DNA of 64,000 bases from Hyaloscypha bicolor E (GCF_002865645.1 NW_020194521.1:124001-188000), one strand, 5' to 3'; counted from the stretch's first letter, positions 34,764 through 45,633 are shown. The notes: generated by a model from the sequence alone, not told the origin. A program made the numbers and translations.

Positions 34764-35130
34764 CTAATGACAAGTATGCTTCGGCGTTTCAATTGCAACC
34801 ACTTCTTGATAGAAGCCCTGGATTTTGGGTATGAACAACACTAAGACCGAGGCGAAGATTCGAAGCAAATTGTGACGGTTGAGTCCTTGTCGACGAATAC
34901 TGTCAAGAAGAATGAGGACAGTTATCGACAGGAAAACAGGTCGAAGGCTACTGATGGTTGCCGCTGATGCAGAGCCGATGGATGTCAGGTCGAGGAGTGC
35001 CTAATAATCACGTGAGCGAAGGTTGGGATCAGAGTGAGAGTTCATACGGGTAGCCAGCAACATGAACTGTGGAGAAAAGCCGAGACCACTGGCGCAAAGG
35101 AGCCAATCCAAGATGCAATCCCCGATCCTT
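34764..35130 (-). pseudogene. possible MFS transporter C-terminal relic
   Basis: Two minus-strand pieces resemble the last third of a DHA2-type drug/H+ antiporter: CILDWLLCASGLGFSPQFML, then in another frame ALLDLTSIGSASAATISSLR, PVFLSITVLILLDS and a short cytosolic tail ending at 34764. An AG acceptor exists before the second piece, but no in-phase donor, so the gene is probably broken. The missing N-terminal two thirds are not found upstream (35.15-36.7 kb). Confidence 0.35.
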
Positions 35131-35139
35131 TTTGGACTG

Positions 35140-36753
35140 ATTTAGAAGAAGTGTCCCCTTCGCTCGATGGAGATTGAGGAGATTTTGGTGCCTCACAACA
35201 CGATGACATTCTGGACAATGAACGGGTCGTGCTGGCGGGTTGGACAGGGTAATGATAGACTCGGAATGGCTAGCTTTTTGTTCGATTGTTCGGGTCTATG
35301 GGGAGAGTGAAGCTGGGTTCTTGTGGTTAGATGAGGTTGAGGATGCCGTGTCTGAAACATATTACATATTTGGTGTAATGCCATGCAGGGATTAGTCAGC
35401 TATGACCAGTCCGTAACGAGGTAGGCGCCATTTCCTCCTTCAACGACATCTTCTCTTCTCTATTATCGTACGATCAGACCACCTCTAGTGTGGTGGGGAT
35501 TTATCCCCTGGTCACGTGGTTCTGTCATGTAACCTCCGGACGTCCGTACAGTCCGCAGTCCGCTTGTATAACCCCTCTCTCCTTCTTAGTTCTTAGAAAT
35601 AAACCAACCTTCACTCTCTAATTTCACGCCTCACTCGTACGCTGTAATCCCACGCTGTGGAAGCCCATTAACTCTAAATTACTACTTGTTTTATATTCTC
35701 ATTACACTAGTAATTAGCTTATAGTACATTATAAAAAGAACTAGTTATGTGAGAAATGAAAAAAAAACCTTGCTTTATATTACTCTCTTCTCCTTTTTAT
35801 TTTTATTGCTCTTTCTATTACTACTCTCTCTTTTACTTATTATAGACTCTCTTTACTTTATATTATTTATAAGCAAAACTAGCCTGCTTTTAATATTATA
35901 ACAAAATGGGCATTGAAATAGAGATTTATTAACAATAATAGCTAGCCCTTAAAGCTATATTTACTCGGAATAGCCTTTTATAGCTCCAAAAAAAAATTCA
36001 TGCTTCGGAATCAGATCTAAATCAGGCTTCTACTCTTTGCATTTTCTCTGCTTATGCGGCCCCTGGTTAGGTTTTATTAGAGGGTGGACAGCCTTGTCGA
36101 TCACGTGACAAGTTTGGACTGACAAACATGTTGAACTAGCTAAAGCAATATAGCTAGGGTCACGTGCTTGCAATGTAAACCAAGTAAAACGTACTGAATT
36201 GACTGCTGTTCTACAGTGGTAAGTAGCCCGTATATATAGCCCTGAACCCCCTAAGTCACATGTACTAAATCCCTATGCCAGCTGAACCGATTACAGCTAT
36301 ACAGGGTATTCCAGCCGTACATGGTATTCCAGCTATTGCACAGCCCCATGGCGTTCGGTTCCAGGGCTTACTAAGCCTATTAGGGGCCTCAGGCCCCTAA
36401 TTTCAACAAAACACCGCCGGATTTATAGGTGCCTAAGGCATAAAAGCTGCGGAGGCTTCAGCAACGCTGAAGCCGGTACTGTAGCCTGTAGGATGGCACT
36501 GGAGCCTATAGGCACCAATCGAAGCTTGTAGGCATACGCTATAGCCTCCATTGTAGCCCATGCTGTAGGTTACAACACGGGAGGCTACAGGGCTTACGGC
36601 ACTATAAATACAGCCTAACTATCACTGTAGAGCAGCAGTTAATTCAGTACTTTTCAAGCCGATTATAGCGTGTTGCAGGTGACGCTTTTAGCCTAAATTC
36701 GCAACAAATATCCTACTTTGTAACCTTACTTCTTACATCACAACTCAACCAAT
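35140..36753. other. gene-poor stretch with repeat-like sequence
   Basis: 35.46-35.65 kb resembles a fungal LTR or promoter tail (CACGTGG, TATAACCCCTCTCTCC); I could not find matching ends. 35.65-36.0 kb is AT-rich. 36.28-36.62 kb holds a cluster of TAGCCT/AGGCTA motifs, then TATAAATA at about 36603. Confidence 0.4.
36603..36610 (+). promoter_or_regulatory. TATA-box-like element
   Basis: CACTATAAATACAG lies about 150 bp upstream of the ATG at 36754. Position and sequence fit a TATA box for the short ORF there. No other support. Confidence 0.3.
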
Positions 36754-36918
36754 ATGGTCACTCATAGACCATTCGTTCAACAGTTTTATTCATACGGAGG
36801 TAACTTTGATGAGGTTGAATTACACAGTGACGTCCCGCAGTACAGCGGCACGGGCCATCGTGCAGGCTATTTTTATTACGGAGTAAGTTTATCTGGGTGT
36901 CCCTGGCTCGATAGCATG
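36754..36918 (+). CDS. short ORF or first exon, unknown
   Basis: An ATG at 36754 opens MVTHRPFVQQFYSYGGNF, continuing through VPQYSGTGHRAGYFYYG to a GTAAGT donor-like site at about 36882; unspliced it stops at 36918 (54 codons). Tyr/Gly-rich, no signal peptide. Downstream exons were not found. It might belong to a mobile element, given the repeat-like 5' region. Confidence 0.25.
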
Positions 36919-37781
36919 TGATCCAATAAACCCCTGCAAGCTGTTAGCAAGCGTCACCCAAGCGACGACGGACAAAGTTAAAAAGGTGCAGGGTAGAATA
37001 TAAATAGGACCAATAAAAGCCTTGGCTATTGCGCCGGACGTAAGCCAGGGATAATAGGAGACCGATCGTGCTTTCAAAGGCGTAATATTTCAACTGATCA
37101 GGATAACTTGGCGGAATTCGACTGCTAGAAACGGACTGAACATTCAGCCGAGGTAAAATCCTCCACTACGGGGTTTCCTCTTTTTGTAGCTTTGATCCGC
37201 CTTGCTGCTTGGCACATCTGTGGATCTAGCTGTCTATAGCGTAGTTACTGTGACTCTCCTCCCTTTGCAGGAATACTTTTGCATGGCAAACCGGCTGAGA
37301 GCTTGGCTTCGCCAACAAATCGCCAATGACAAAAGGATACCGGCTCACTACGTCACGCGGAATTCGGCCATGAATCCAAATATCGTGCACACCCTCCAGT
37401 GCATTAAAATGCACAGGTATACTCAGCCTCTACTATTTAAAGAAATTAACCATTATCCGTCAATCTCTCCGCTAATAGTTTGACAGTGGAGACAATAAGA
37501 AAAGTAATACAACGGTTCGCCAACTCGTGTAAGATGGCGACGATGTGGAGGAATTTTCATCTGACAGTCTGATAATAAGTATAAATACCTGGCCATCAAC
37601 CCTTTCTCTCTCATCAACCAGATCTGGATTTCCATTTCCGAGCCGTTTTCCTCAAGTTCATCCTCAAAGCTCTCTCGTCCTCTAACTTTCAGAGAACTGA
37701 GACCCTTGCCTCAGACGTCAGATTTACAACACATATTCATTTCACACAAAGGGAAACCAAACCGAAAACGAAAACGGAAAG
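36919..37781. other. intergenic, no gene confirmed
   Basis: A minus-strand frame (36889-37077) contains two hydrophobic runs (IGPIYILPCTFLTLSVVAWV) but no start context or homology. The last 250 bp are the 5' flank of the secreted protein gene. Confidence 0.35.
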
Positions 37782-38321
37782 ATGAAGGCCTCAATCTTTC
37801 TATCATTATCATTTATAGCCTTACCTTTGGCCAATGCCGTCTGCTACTACCAAGATATCGGATTGTGGGAGAAAAAGTGGCGACTAAGCACCTACCGATC
37901 GCAAGAATGCAAAGACAAAACCGGGGACTGGCTAAAATCTGGCTTCGGGACATGGTGCATCAACATCCCCAACGACACGCGCTCCTTTATCTTCACCGTC
38001 GGAGGAGCGTATAATGAGCTTAACTTGGAGGACTGCCAGATCTTCTTCAAGACCAATAATGACTGCACTGGCGACCAGGTCGGCAGGTCAGACGGACAGT
38101 GGTACAAGGGGAAGTTGAGCAAGGAGGGCGAGAGGATGGCTAGCGCTTATGTACAGTGTACAAGGCTGATTAATAAGAGGGAGGGCGCAGAGGGCGAGAA
38201 GGATAGGGTTTTTATTAGGGCCCAGGAGGATAGTGAGTGGTATGAGGAGGTTAGTGATGGGGTTGTGGTAAAGGCCGATGTTCCTACTGAGAAATTGGAG
38301 GCTGAGGCGGAGGCTATTTAG
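37782..38321 (+). CDS. small secreted cysteine protein, effector-like
   Basis: Single exon, 179 residues. A clear signal peptide (MKASIFLSLSFIALPLANA) precedes a mature protein starting VCYYQDIG. Exactly six cysteines occur in the mature part (VCYY, QECKD, TWCIN, EDCQI, NDCTG, VQCTR), an even number consistent with disulfides. The C-terminal third is acidic (KLEAEAEAI). No membrane helix or GPI signal and no enzyme motif. Size, secretion, Cys content and location among AT-rich and transposon-bearing DNA fit the profile of candidate fungal effectors, but that role is only inferred. The frame is intact, unlike many neighbours. Confidence 0.75.
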   Translation: MKASIFLSLSFIALPLANAVCYYQDIGLWEKKWRLSTYRSQECKDKTGDWLKSGFGTWCINIPNDTRSFIFTVGGAYNELNLEDCQIFFKTNNDCTGDQVGRSDGQWYKGKLSKEGERMASAYVQCTRLINKREGAEGEKDRVFIRAQEDSEWYEEVSDGVVVKADVPTEKLEAEAEAI

Positions 38322-39333
38322 AGGTTGAGTGTGAGGTTGATGGAAATAGACGCCACTTGGCGCTGTCTTCTTCTGTAAATTACCAGCTAAAACGATTTAA
38401 AGAGCAAATTAATAATTTATAAGGTTGATGAAATCGTGGCTGTTTGGCACTTTCTTCCGTAAATATATCAAGTACAAAGTGTTTCAAAAGAAGAAATAAT
38501 CGAAAGTGAGAATCGGAATAGCCAGTAAAGTACAAGTTGAATAGGAAGGCTGAAAAGGAAGGCGCATAACACTCTCCGTACTTCATCCTTAACCATTCAA
38601 CAGACGTAGTAGAGATCAAGGAATGGAATTGGGAAATATCCATCAAGTGCTCGCTTCTCATTCCCAGATGATTCGGTAACTTTGGTTCGTTATTTTCCAA
38701 TGAATTCAACGAAAGTACGGGTAAAGATCTCCTAGCAGTGCTCACCTTCTCATGAACTAGTCACCGAAGTCGTTTTTACGCACTTTCTTTCGGATAGGGG
38801 GGAAGTTTTCTGGCACTGTTGGAAGTTGTGCCCGTCGGCGTCTAAACAACGAACACAGCAGTTTCACTCGACCATAGCTGCTGCCCCGACTTCCTTTCTG
38901 TGAAAATGTTAACACATGAAACATTTCTAGGTTCAGAGAAGGGCAGCGTCTGTCAAAATTGCTCACTTGCTCACTTGCTCAGTCCAAGTCCCTCCGAGTT
39001 ATTGCCAGAGCCCCAACTCAAATACATCCAAGCGGCAATCTGTTAAGTGCAGCTATATATGCTCGTCTGGCGAAGCGCGGAATCCTCGGTGAGTCGGGCC
39101 ATCAGTTGGGCGACGTTGTAAAACGCTTGAGTAGGCAGAGGATACCGGCCATATCCCCAATTTCTCTATTTGAGTCGTATCAGGATACATTCTTGTTAAT
39201 AATGACTCCACGAATTGCTCGAAAATTATGACTAGTATGGCAATGAATTGCGTTAGATGCAATCGCAGTACGGTAAAGCCAGCAATCGATGTTGAGCAAC
39301 AAAAATTCGAGAATTTGAAGGAATGAGTTGGAG
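38322..39333. other. intergenic, no gene seen
   Basis: No supported coding sequence. Overlapping frames on both strands are short and unrecognised. Confidence 0.4.
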
Positions 39334-39597
39334 CGCATTGCTGAAGATCGACAACAGATGGATATGGCTCTCCCAGCACGGATTTCATCCGCACTTGAAG
39401 CAATCGACGCAGAAGACCATTGTATGCCCGGATGTGAGAACTGCAGAGAGAATTGCAAGATGCTATACCGAAACCCACTGAGCTAACTGACGAATTCAGA
39501 GACGAGAGCAAATATGATAACATCAAGCAGATTGCGAAGGAAAAGGCCAATGATATAAGAACTCGACAACGAACCTTGTGGAAAGAAACGTCTTGAG
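39334..39597 (+). pseudogene. coiled-coil gene remnant with a frameshift
   Basis: RIAEDRQQMDMALPARISSA, then LEAIDAEDH is followed in another frame by ELQDAIPKPTELTDEFRDES, then KYDNIKQIAKEKANDIRTRQ and a stop. Both pieces are strongly helical and charged, and the shift occurs near 39440 without an intron-sized gap. The opposite strand is open for 196 codons but translates as antisense-type low-complexity hydrophobic sequence. Family unknown. Confidence 0.33.
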
Positions 39598-39871
39598 CAG
39601 TTCGGTCTGTAGTTAAGGGGTTTGGGGAATTATGGACACACATCTGTGAACGCGGTTAGGGAGATATTGATTAGGCAAAGTGTTTTCTAATGGCAAAGTC
39701 ACTTGGACCAATCCGAAACATTGTCCACGCAGCTTCAACCTCGGCTCCCCAATCATGAGCTGCAAAACATCAACCAAATCACGATGTCCCCATTGGTAAG
39801 TGCTTCAGATCAGGAGCTTTGGTATTATGTGTTTTTGGGAATTCCACTGGTAACCTGCAAACATTATGAAA

Positions 39872-40215
39872 CAGTATAAATATCCCAACATAATCACGAT
39901 CTTCTACCAGGCGGGCTCACTAGCTTCGCTGCCCATGTATATTATCCTCAAGTAGGCTCCCGCAGCCGCGAGCGAGCATGCCACTGAGGACCAAGCCAGT
40001 GGTCACCCGTATCAAGCTCACCCTCGCCGGCGGGAGTTTGAGCTCAATGTTACCGAAGGCCCGCCCACTCCAGAACAGCGCAAGAACATTATTCAATATG
40101 TTGGGTATATATCACTAGTAATATTTATCTACAGCGCAAAAAAACGAGGCAGACGCGGTGAGGATACGCGAGCAATTCATTGATGACTTTCAGAGACCTG
40201 GAATCTTTGCCTAAG
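39872..40215 (+). pseudogene. FMP46-like (DUF1687, thioredoxin-fold) pseudogene
   Basis: The segment YPNIITIFYQAGSLASLP, then HATEDQASGHPYQAHPRRRE and FELNVTEGPPTPEQRKNIIQ matches the fungal FMP46 family of putative mitochondrial redox proteins. Between the first two parts a TAG (39931-39933) replaces an expected CAG, a C-to-T change in CpA context as RIP makes. After an intron-like GTATAT...TACAG gap, KNEADAVRIREQFIDDFQRP continues the family until a TAA (about 40213). The N-terminal exon is not recognisable. Confidence 0.6.
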
Positions 40216-40595
40216 AGCTAGGTCATCTGCAAACCCTATGGCGGTTGGGGTTGGACGGACGTGTCTCTAAATGCGCGTGGAATTGATATTCTCGCCTTAA
40301 ACGCTCCTTTTTCGGCACACATTCTTGTAATGGGGCAGTTTTGATGCTGGGCTGCTGTATGGCTGAACATAAGCAGACTCTCCATACCAATTACAGAGTC
40401 AAAGCAGTAATGAGAAGAGGGGCATATTTCTGAGTCAATACCCCGCGTTTAATATATGAAGGAACTCTCAAGTCGAAGTGAAAATTCTGCATCGAGGTTG
40501 AGACAGTGATGTAAGATTACTTCAGGAAACCAATGGATGCCTTGACAGGCAATGGCCAAACTGGTAAGGAAGCATCAGGTGCTATTGATGTCAAA

Positions 40596-40823
40596 CTATG
40601 CCTTGGCAGGACGTTTTCCGACTAGCAGCATAATGTTGCGGTACGCAGAGATTCCTCGGTAGGTTTTCATCACGGGTTCCAATGTCTTCAGGAACAGCTG
40701 ATGAGCTGGTGCCTTTAAACGCTGCTTCGCAGCCCAGTCCGCCGAGTCCATTGGCTTCATCAACTTACCACTATTAAACACGTCAGGAAGCCGGGCTCCT
40801 CCATAATTTCTACCGAGAATCAC
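40596..40823 (-). pseudogene. conserved-looking C-terminal fragment, family unknown
   Basis: A 75-codon frame without ATG (first codon GTG): NYGGARLPDVFNSGKLMKPM, then LKTLEPVMKTYRGISAYRNI and a basic C-terminus ending in a stop. The sequence looks like a genuine protein C-terminus. Upstream it is cut by the left end of the transposon at 40852. I do not recognise the family. Confidence 0.35.
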
Positions 40824-40851
40824 GGTGACTTCGCGGAGAGAAGATCACTTA

Positions 40852-43737
40852 GAAGGTTTCACTGGCCAACCGCCCAAACTACTCAACTGCCTAAAAATTA
40901 AAATCTTAATATTTAATTAACGCCTTAATAAAATTTTAATTCCTATTAAATACTAATACTTTATAGTATTCTCAATCCCCTAATGGCTATATATTACTTT
41001 AAAATTATATGGTATTACTAAAATTATTAATTTAGTGGCATTTTTGGTATTTTTGTACTAATTTTTATCCCGCCATCTCTATTCCTTACTAATTTCTATA
41101 TAATTAATTAAATATCTTATATAATGTTCTAAATTCTTTAGTAATATATAGCTTAATATAAGAGAGTATATTAGAAGGTTTTTTGCATTATTATAATAAT
41201 ATTTCTTATTAAATTTTCTTTGGGGTAAGAATTAGTGACTTGCGTTTAGTGGGGTAATAAGCCTAAATTTAAGTACCTAATTCTTGGAATAAAGAATCGC
41301 TTATATTACTTAAATATTTAATTATAATTTAGGTACTATTTGATTTTTCGATTATAAAAGCTCAAATATTAATCGAATTCGCTATTATATAGTAAACCTT
41401 ATACCTCTTTCTGATTAGCCAGAGCCTTTATAAGAACCTTATTGTGAAATAGCCTCCTTTTACTCCTTCTTCCTCTAGTAGTAATGATTTCTAGAGGCTC
41501 AATTACCTCGTTAACTAGCTCCTTTATTCTCTTTGTTCTCTGCCTTGTAGTTTTCTTGGGAGATCGTCATTTTGAAGGTAAAGGGATAGTTAATTAGGTA
41601 GAAGGGAGAAGTATAGTTAATTGAGGCTTTATTAGTAGTTAAGGGATATTAGGAAAATCGATTTCTGGAAGCATATATATAATCGGAGGGCTTTTGGGAG
41701 GAGCTTTTATCTTGCTAGCTTTTGGTATTCTTAAAGCTTTTAATGGCTTTAGTGGCTTTAATAATCGAACCATAAGAGTATTAAAATCGTTAACTTCTTG
41801 AAGTAAATTAGGGCCCTATTTTCGAAAATCATTAAGGGTATGGTTATAAAGCGCCTTCCACGATTTATATAAAGCCTTTAGTTTCTTTTCCTTTATAAGC
41901 TTCTCCTCTATCTCCTTTTCCTTAATTACCTTTGCTTCAAGTGCCTTTTCTATTAATTCAATATTTATTACCCTTATATCTATAATCTTGTCTTTATCCT
42001 TTTTCAATACCTTTTTCCGGTTCTTGTACTTATTAGCTATATTAATTAGCTCTTTATTAACTACTTGAGAGAGGGTAGTCTTAGTAATTACTATAGTAGC
42101 TGAATTTGCAAGCTTTTGAACTACGAGCTAAAGATCTTGGAAATGCCTTTATATATTAATTTGGGAGGCTTGAATTATTAATTAACAGGCAAGAACTCTA
42201 TTAAGCTTACTATTAATTTCTTCGTTAACTTTGAGAATAGCTTTAATATTAGTAACGTTCTCTAGAGTTATAATAATTAAAGGAGCTAGATTACCAGATA
42301 TAGTTAGTCGACTAGATAAAGCAAGAGGACGAGGAATAGGAGGAGGAGGGAGCATAAGAGCCTTTTATATGTCTTCTTCTCTTTGCAAAATCACTATAGA
42401 TAGTATACTAATAACGATTTCGGGATTAAATAGAAAAAGGCCACACTTTCTCTAAGAGGAAGTAATATTATAGTAGTTAAGGGCGTCTGCTCGTACTAAT
42501 TATAATATCTCTAGGAATTTGAGCTTATTAATGGAATATCCTATACCCTAACGAGTCTTTTTCGTAAGATATATGCGATATAAGTATACTAGGGGCCCAA
42601 AGACTCCTATATTATATGATTAAAGGATATGGGTTAAATAGGCTGGGAGGCAAAGGAGAATTATCTTCTTCTCTTCATAAAACCTCACTACTTCTGGTAT
42701 TATATAAGAACCATGGCTATTAAAAAGAAGTATTCTATACTTTCCCTTCTTTGATTTTAATATCTCTAGTTCAAATACCTCTTTAAACTACTTAATGCAA
42801 AGCTTATTATCTGTCTAACCCTTCTCAGAGGCACAAATATGCCCGGTAGGCAATACCTTAATCCAATCCTTAAAGAGAACCTTGGCTTTAAAAATAACAT
42901 ATAGACTAAGAACTCGTCTATCTAAAGATATATACTCAATTAACGAAACCTATTCTCGACTGCCTTATTATATAATCTTGGGAGCTTTGGTCTTCCTAGA
43001 GCAAATGACCCGTACTTTGGCTAGTATCCCTATTATTATCCCTTTCTCGTCTATATTATAAACGTCATTATTATATATATTATATTATGCTTTCTTTATG
43101 CGAAAGAGCTCAAAATATCTCGCAATTTGCTCTGGATCCTCTATAATAATTCGATCTTTATTAAGGGGTGGTATGATTCGAGATTTGAGATTGGGATAGC
43201 GGTTCAGGAATCCTCGATACTAATTCGTTCCAAGAGGGTTCTCTTCTAGATCTTCTCCTTATGCCTTTAGTAACTCAATTACTATCTTTTGAACCTAATA
43301 AACCATTAGGGGCCAGCCCCATACTTCCAATTTTCGAATATGACGCTAAATGACCGCCTCTTGCCTCCCTGATAACCGCTATCTTGCCGCTATATCTTAT
43401 TCCTTTGGTTTCGCTCCATTAATTCGATCTCAAAGGGTTTCGTATGTAATTCCATGCTTTCTCGCGCATTTTCGAATGGATTTAGTCTTCTTGCTAGTAT
43501 TGTGCTCGAGATAATCGTTATGGGCCATCTGTAATCGCACGCTCTCAGAGAGCTCGTTGGGATCGTCAGGAAATTCGGCATAGTGATTTTTCTTTACAGG
43601 CATATTGAGGGGCTAAAAAAGCTTCAGAAAACAATTGATTTGGTAGTAAAATATTATGTGGGTATTGAATTATGATTTTTTGAAGGTAGCGATTTTGGGC
43701 GGTTGAGTAGTTTGGGCGGTTGGCCAGTGAACACTTC
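40852..43737 (-). mobile_element. pogo/Fot-type DNA transposon with intact inverted ends, RIP-degraded
   Basis: The ends are near-perfect inverted repeats of about 44 bp: left 40852-40895 and right 43694-43737 share TTCACTGGCCAACCGCCCAA and the following ACTACTCAAC. A TA dinucleotide flanks both sides (40850-40851, 43738-43739), the Tc1/mariner/pogo target. The total is about 2.89 kb. The inside encodes a transposase on the minus strand. TIR identity much higher than ORF integrity suggests a single insertion inactivated by RIP. Confidence 0.82.
41600..43603 (-). pseudogene. pogo/Fot-like DDE transposase, RIP-inactivated
   Basis: From the ATG at 43603 the frame shows an N-terminal helix-turn-helix region (SIRKCARKHGITYETLRSRI). 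The DDE domain follows: first Asp kept in VYNIDEKGIIIGILAK (about 43050), second position changed to Asn and Gly to Ser in RILLFNSHGS, third position changed to Asn in the SYNIGVFGPL motif preceded by a TAA. A C-terminal PFNPEIV motif and a Lys/Glu coil (41816-42007) complete the family layout. Stops and D-to-N or G-to-S substitutions are all C-to-T or G-to-A changes, the RIP signature. Catalysis is lost. Confidence 0.8.
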
Positions 43738-43740
43738 TAG

Positions 43741-44188
43741 AATGTATGTCAGGGCGTTGGTGGTGCTCTTGATATAATTTGTTTGTCTCACCGTGTTGCT
43801 CGGGAGTATAGCCGTAAAGGCAGTCCGCTCAGGGGGGCCAAAATGCGGGGTTCCCCACCCCAGAAAAGGTTCGGGAAGATGATGATGTAGAATTGGTGAG
43901 GTGTGCCTCCAGGAATATGTACAGGGTTTTCTGGTGGCCTGAGGCACCCATGGTTTCAACTCCACTCATAACCTTGTTTACCCTGCATATCTCAGGCCAA
44001 AACCATTTTCCCCACCTAACCATTTCTTTCGAACCCCTTTTATTACCTCCCTATTTTCAGCCCCCTTTTCCCTTTTCTTGGTTTCAGGGCGTCAGCGTGC
44101 GCGGCGCGCGTCACCACTTGTCGTTCACTTTGGGTCGGGGAAGATAATTGGGGAGAGGATGTTGTATTGAGAGGGAAGGTGTGCACGG
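43741..44188. other. spacer between two transposon copies
   Basis: GC-balanced, with overlapping open frames on both strands but no recognised protein. Possibly old host sequence or another degraded repeat. Confidence 0.35.
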
Positions 44189-44590
44189 AGCAGTATCCAG
44201 GGCCAACTGCCCATACGCCTCAACTGCCCACCCCAAAAAATCGATTTTTAATTATACCTTCACTATAATTACAAATCCTATTATGTATTGATACTTTATA
44301 GTATTTTCGATATCCCAACAGCTATGTTTTTATTTCAAACTAGTAATGCGGCTAGAATTGCTCATAAGGTAGTGATTTTGTTATTTTTGCCCCGCTATCA
44401 AATCCCTCTCTAGAGCCTCGCTAGAGGTAGAACACCAAAATTTTGTAATTTTTTTTTTAAAGTACTAGGAAATGTTAGAAACTTCCTTAATTACTATACC
44501 AGGGTCGCTGATTACAAATATCTACTCAAAATTTCGGTTTTATGCCGTTGTTGTGGTGAAAAGGGGTGGGCGGTTGGCCGTGGATACTTC
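44189..44590. mobile_element. non-autonomous derivative (MITE) of the pogo-type element
   Basis: The ends are inverted (left from 44189 GCAGTATCCAGGGCCAACTG; right complement GAAGTATCCACGGCCAACCG) and related to the TIRs of the 2.9-kb element. The subterminal sequence is also homologous: CTATTATGTATTGATACTTT here versus CTATTAAATACTAATACTTT at 40940. The element is about 0.4 kb with no coding capacity. A TA follows the right end; the left flank is not a clean TA. Confidence 0.65.
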
Positions 44591-44621
44591 TACAGCCTGT
44601 CCTCGCTAAGGCACTGGCGGC

Positions 44622-45187
44622 GGGCCTAAAATCTGATCTACCCTGCTGTGTTATCAGTAAATCTGATCTACCCTCTCACCCGCTGCATTAAGCTGGCCAA
44701 TTAGTCAACGGGAATTATTAGGCCATTAATGTCCCCATTAACGTCGCTATCGCTATTGCCGTCACCCCCTAAAGTACCCTAAATATCCTTAACACTGCCA
44801 CTTTTCAGTGAGGGTATCGCGATTTATATTATAGACTTATATACTTTCATATATTACTCGTATATTTTATTTTCGCGATTTAAATATACTTTTAGTGAGG
44901 TTTTTATTAAAGTTCCATAGAGTTTGAGAATTGGAAATAGCTATGGAGGTCGCGGTCATAAGTATTGCCCGGCAGCGAGGGAAGCACTGTAACTACAGGG
45001 CCTTGCAGGCTTTCCGGGGCCAAAATATAGCGTACAGGCCCTATAAATATCGCTAAATCTACTCTTTCTACAGATTATGGAGCCCGTAAGGTTCATCGCA
45101 TTAATTAATTGGCCAGCTTAATGCGGCGGGGGGAGAGGGTAGATCAGATTTACTGATAACACAGCAGGGTAGATCAGATTTTGGGCC
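44622..45187. mobile_element. foldback/hAT-like MITE with long inverted ends and 8-bp target duplication
   Basis: The ends form an inverted repeat of about 80 bp. The left arm reads AAAATCTGATCTACCCTGCT, then GTGTTATCAGTAAATCTGAT and CTACCCTCTC...GCATTAAGCTGGCCAATTA. The right arm (about 45105-45187) is its complement with few differences. Perfect direct copies of CTGGCGGC flank it (44614-44621 and 45188-45195). An 8-bp duplication points to hAT-type transposition. The 566-bp interior has no ORF. Confidence 0.8.
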
Positions 45188-45195
45188 CTGGCGGC

Positions 45196-45633
45196 CCTAC
45201 GAAAGCTCCGGGGCTAGCTCTGATTTTAGCGGAGCGGCCGGGACCTCGTCACTCAATATCTTCAAGCATTTCTCCAACTTCTCTTTGTAGCTATATTTAG
45301 CTTCAGAGCCCGGCCTACTATTCTCTCGCGTAACAGTCAAGAACAGATCAATGATCTTTTGGTTAATCTAAAATGACTGTGTCATATCGGGACCCCTGGT
45401 AAAAAGCGGCCGGGGCTTGCAGGGAAATCAGTCGGCCGAAATTTCAGCCGCGATGACAACCATTTCTTTCCTCGCACTATAAGATGTAACTTGGATCAAT
45501 CTCAATTTGTGGAGACGGTTGCTTACTCCTGAAGCCTGGACATAGTTTCTTGCCGCAAAACGTGACGGCGACAAGTTGCTTGTCTCCTGGCCTCAATTCG
45601 AGTCGAGTCTGGACCCAACAAGCCAACCGCACC
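45196..45633. other. 5' flank of the acyltransferase gene
   Basis: No independent gene. The acyltransferase frame is open upstream of its first ATG to about 45550, so an extra 5' exon cannot be excluded. Confidence 0.4.

Noticed and set aside
39053..39643. 196-codon open frame on the minus strand
   Set aside because: It lies antisense to helical protein-like segments on the plus strand and translates to Ser/Leu-rich hydrophobic low-complexity sequence, as antisense frames do.
43654..44147. Overlapping open frames on both strands at the transposon end
   Set aside because: They run through the inverted repeat and the spacer; neither gives a recognisable protein.
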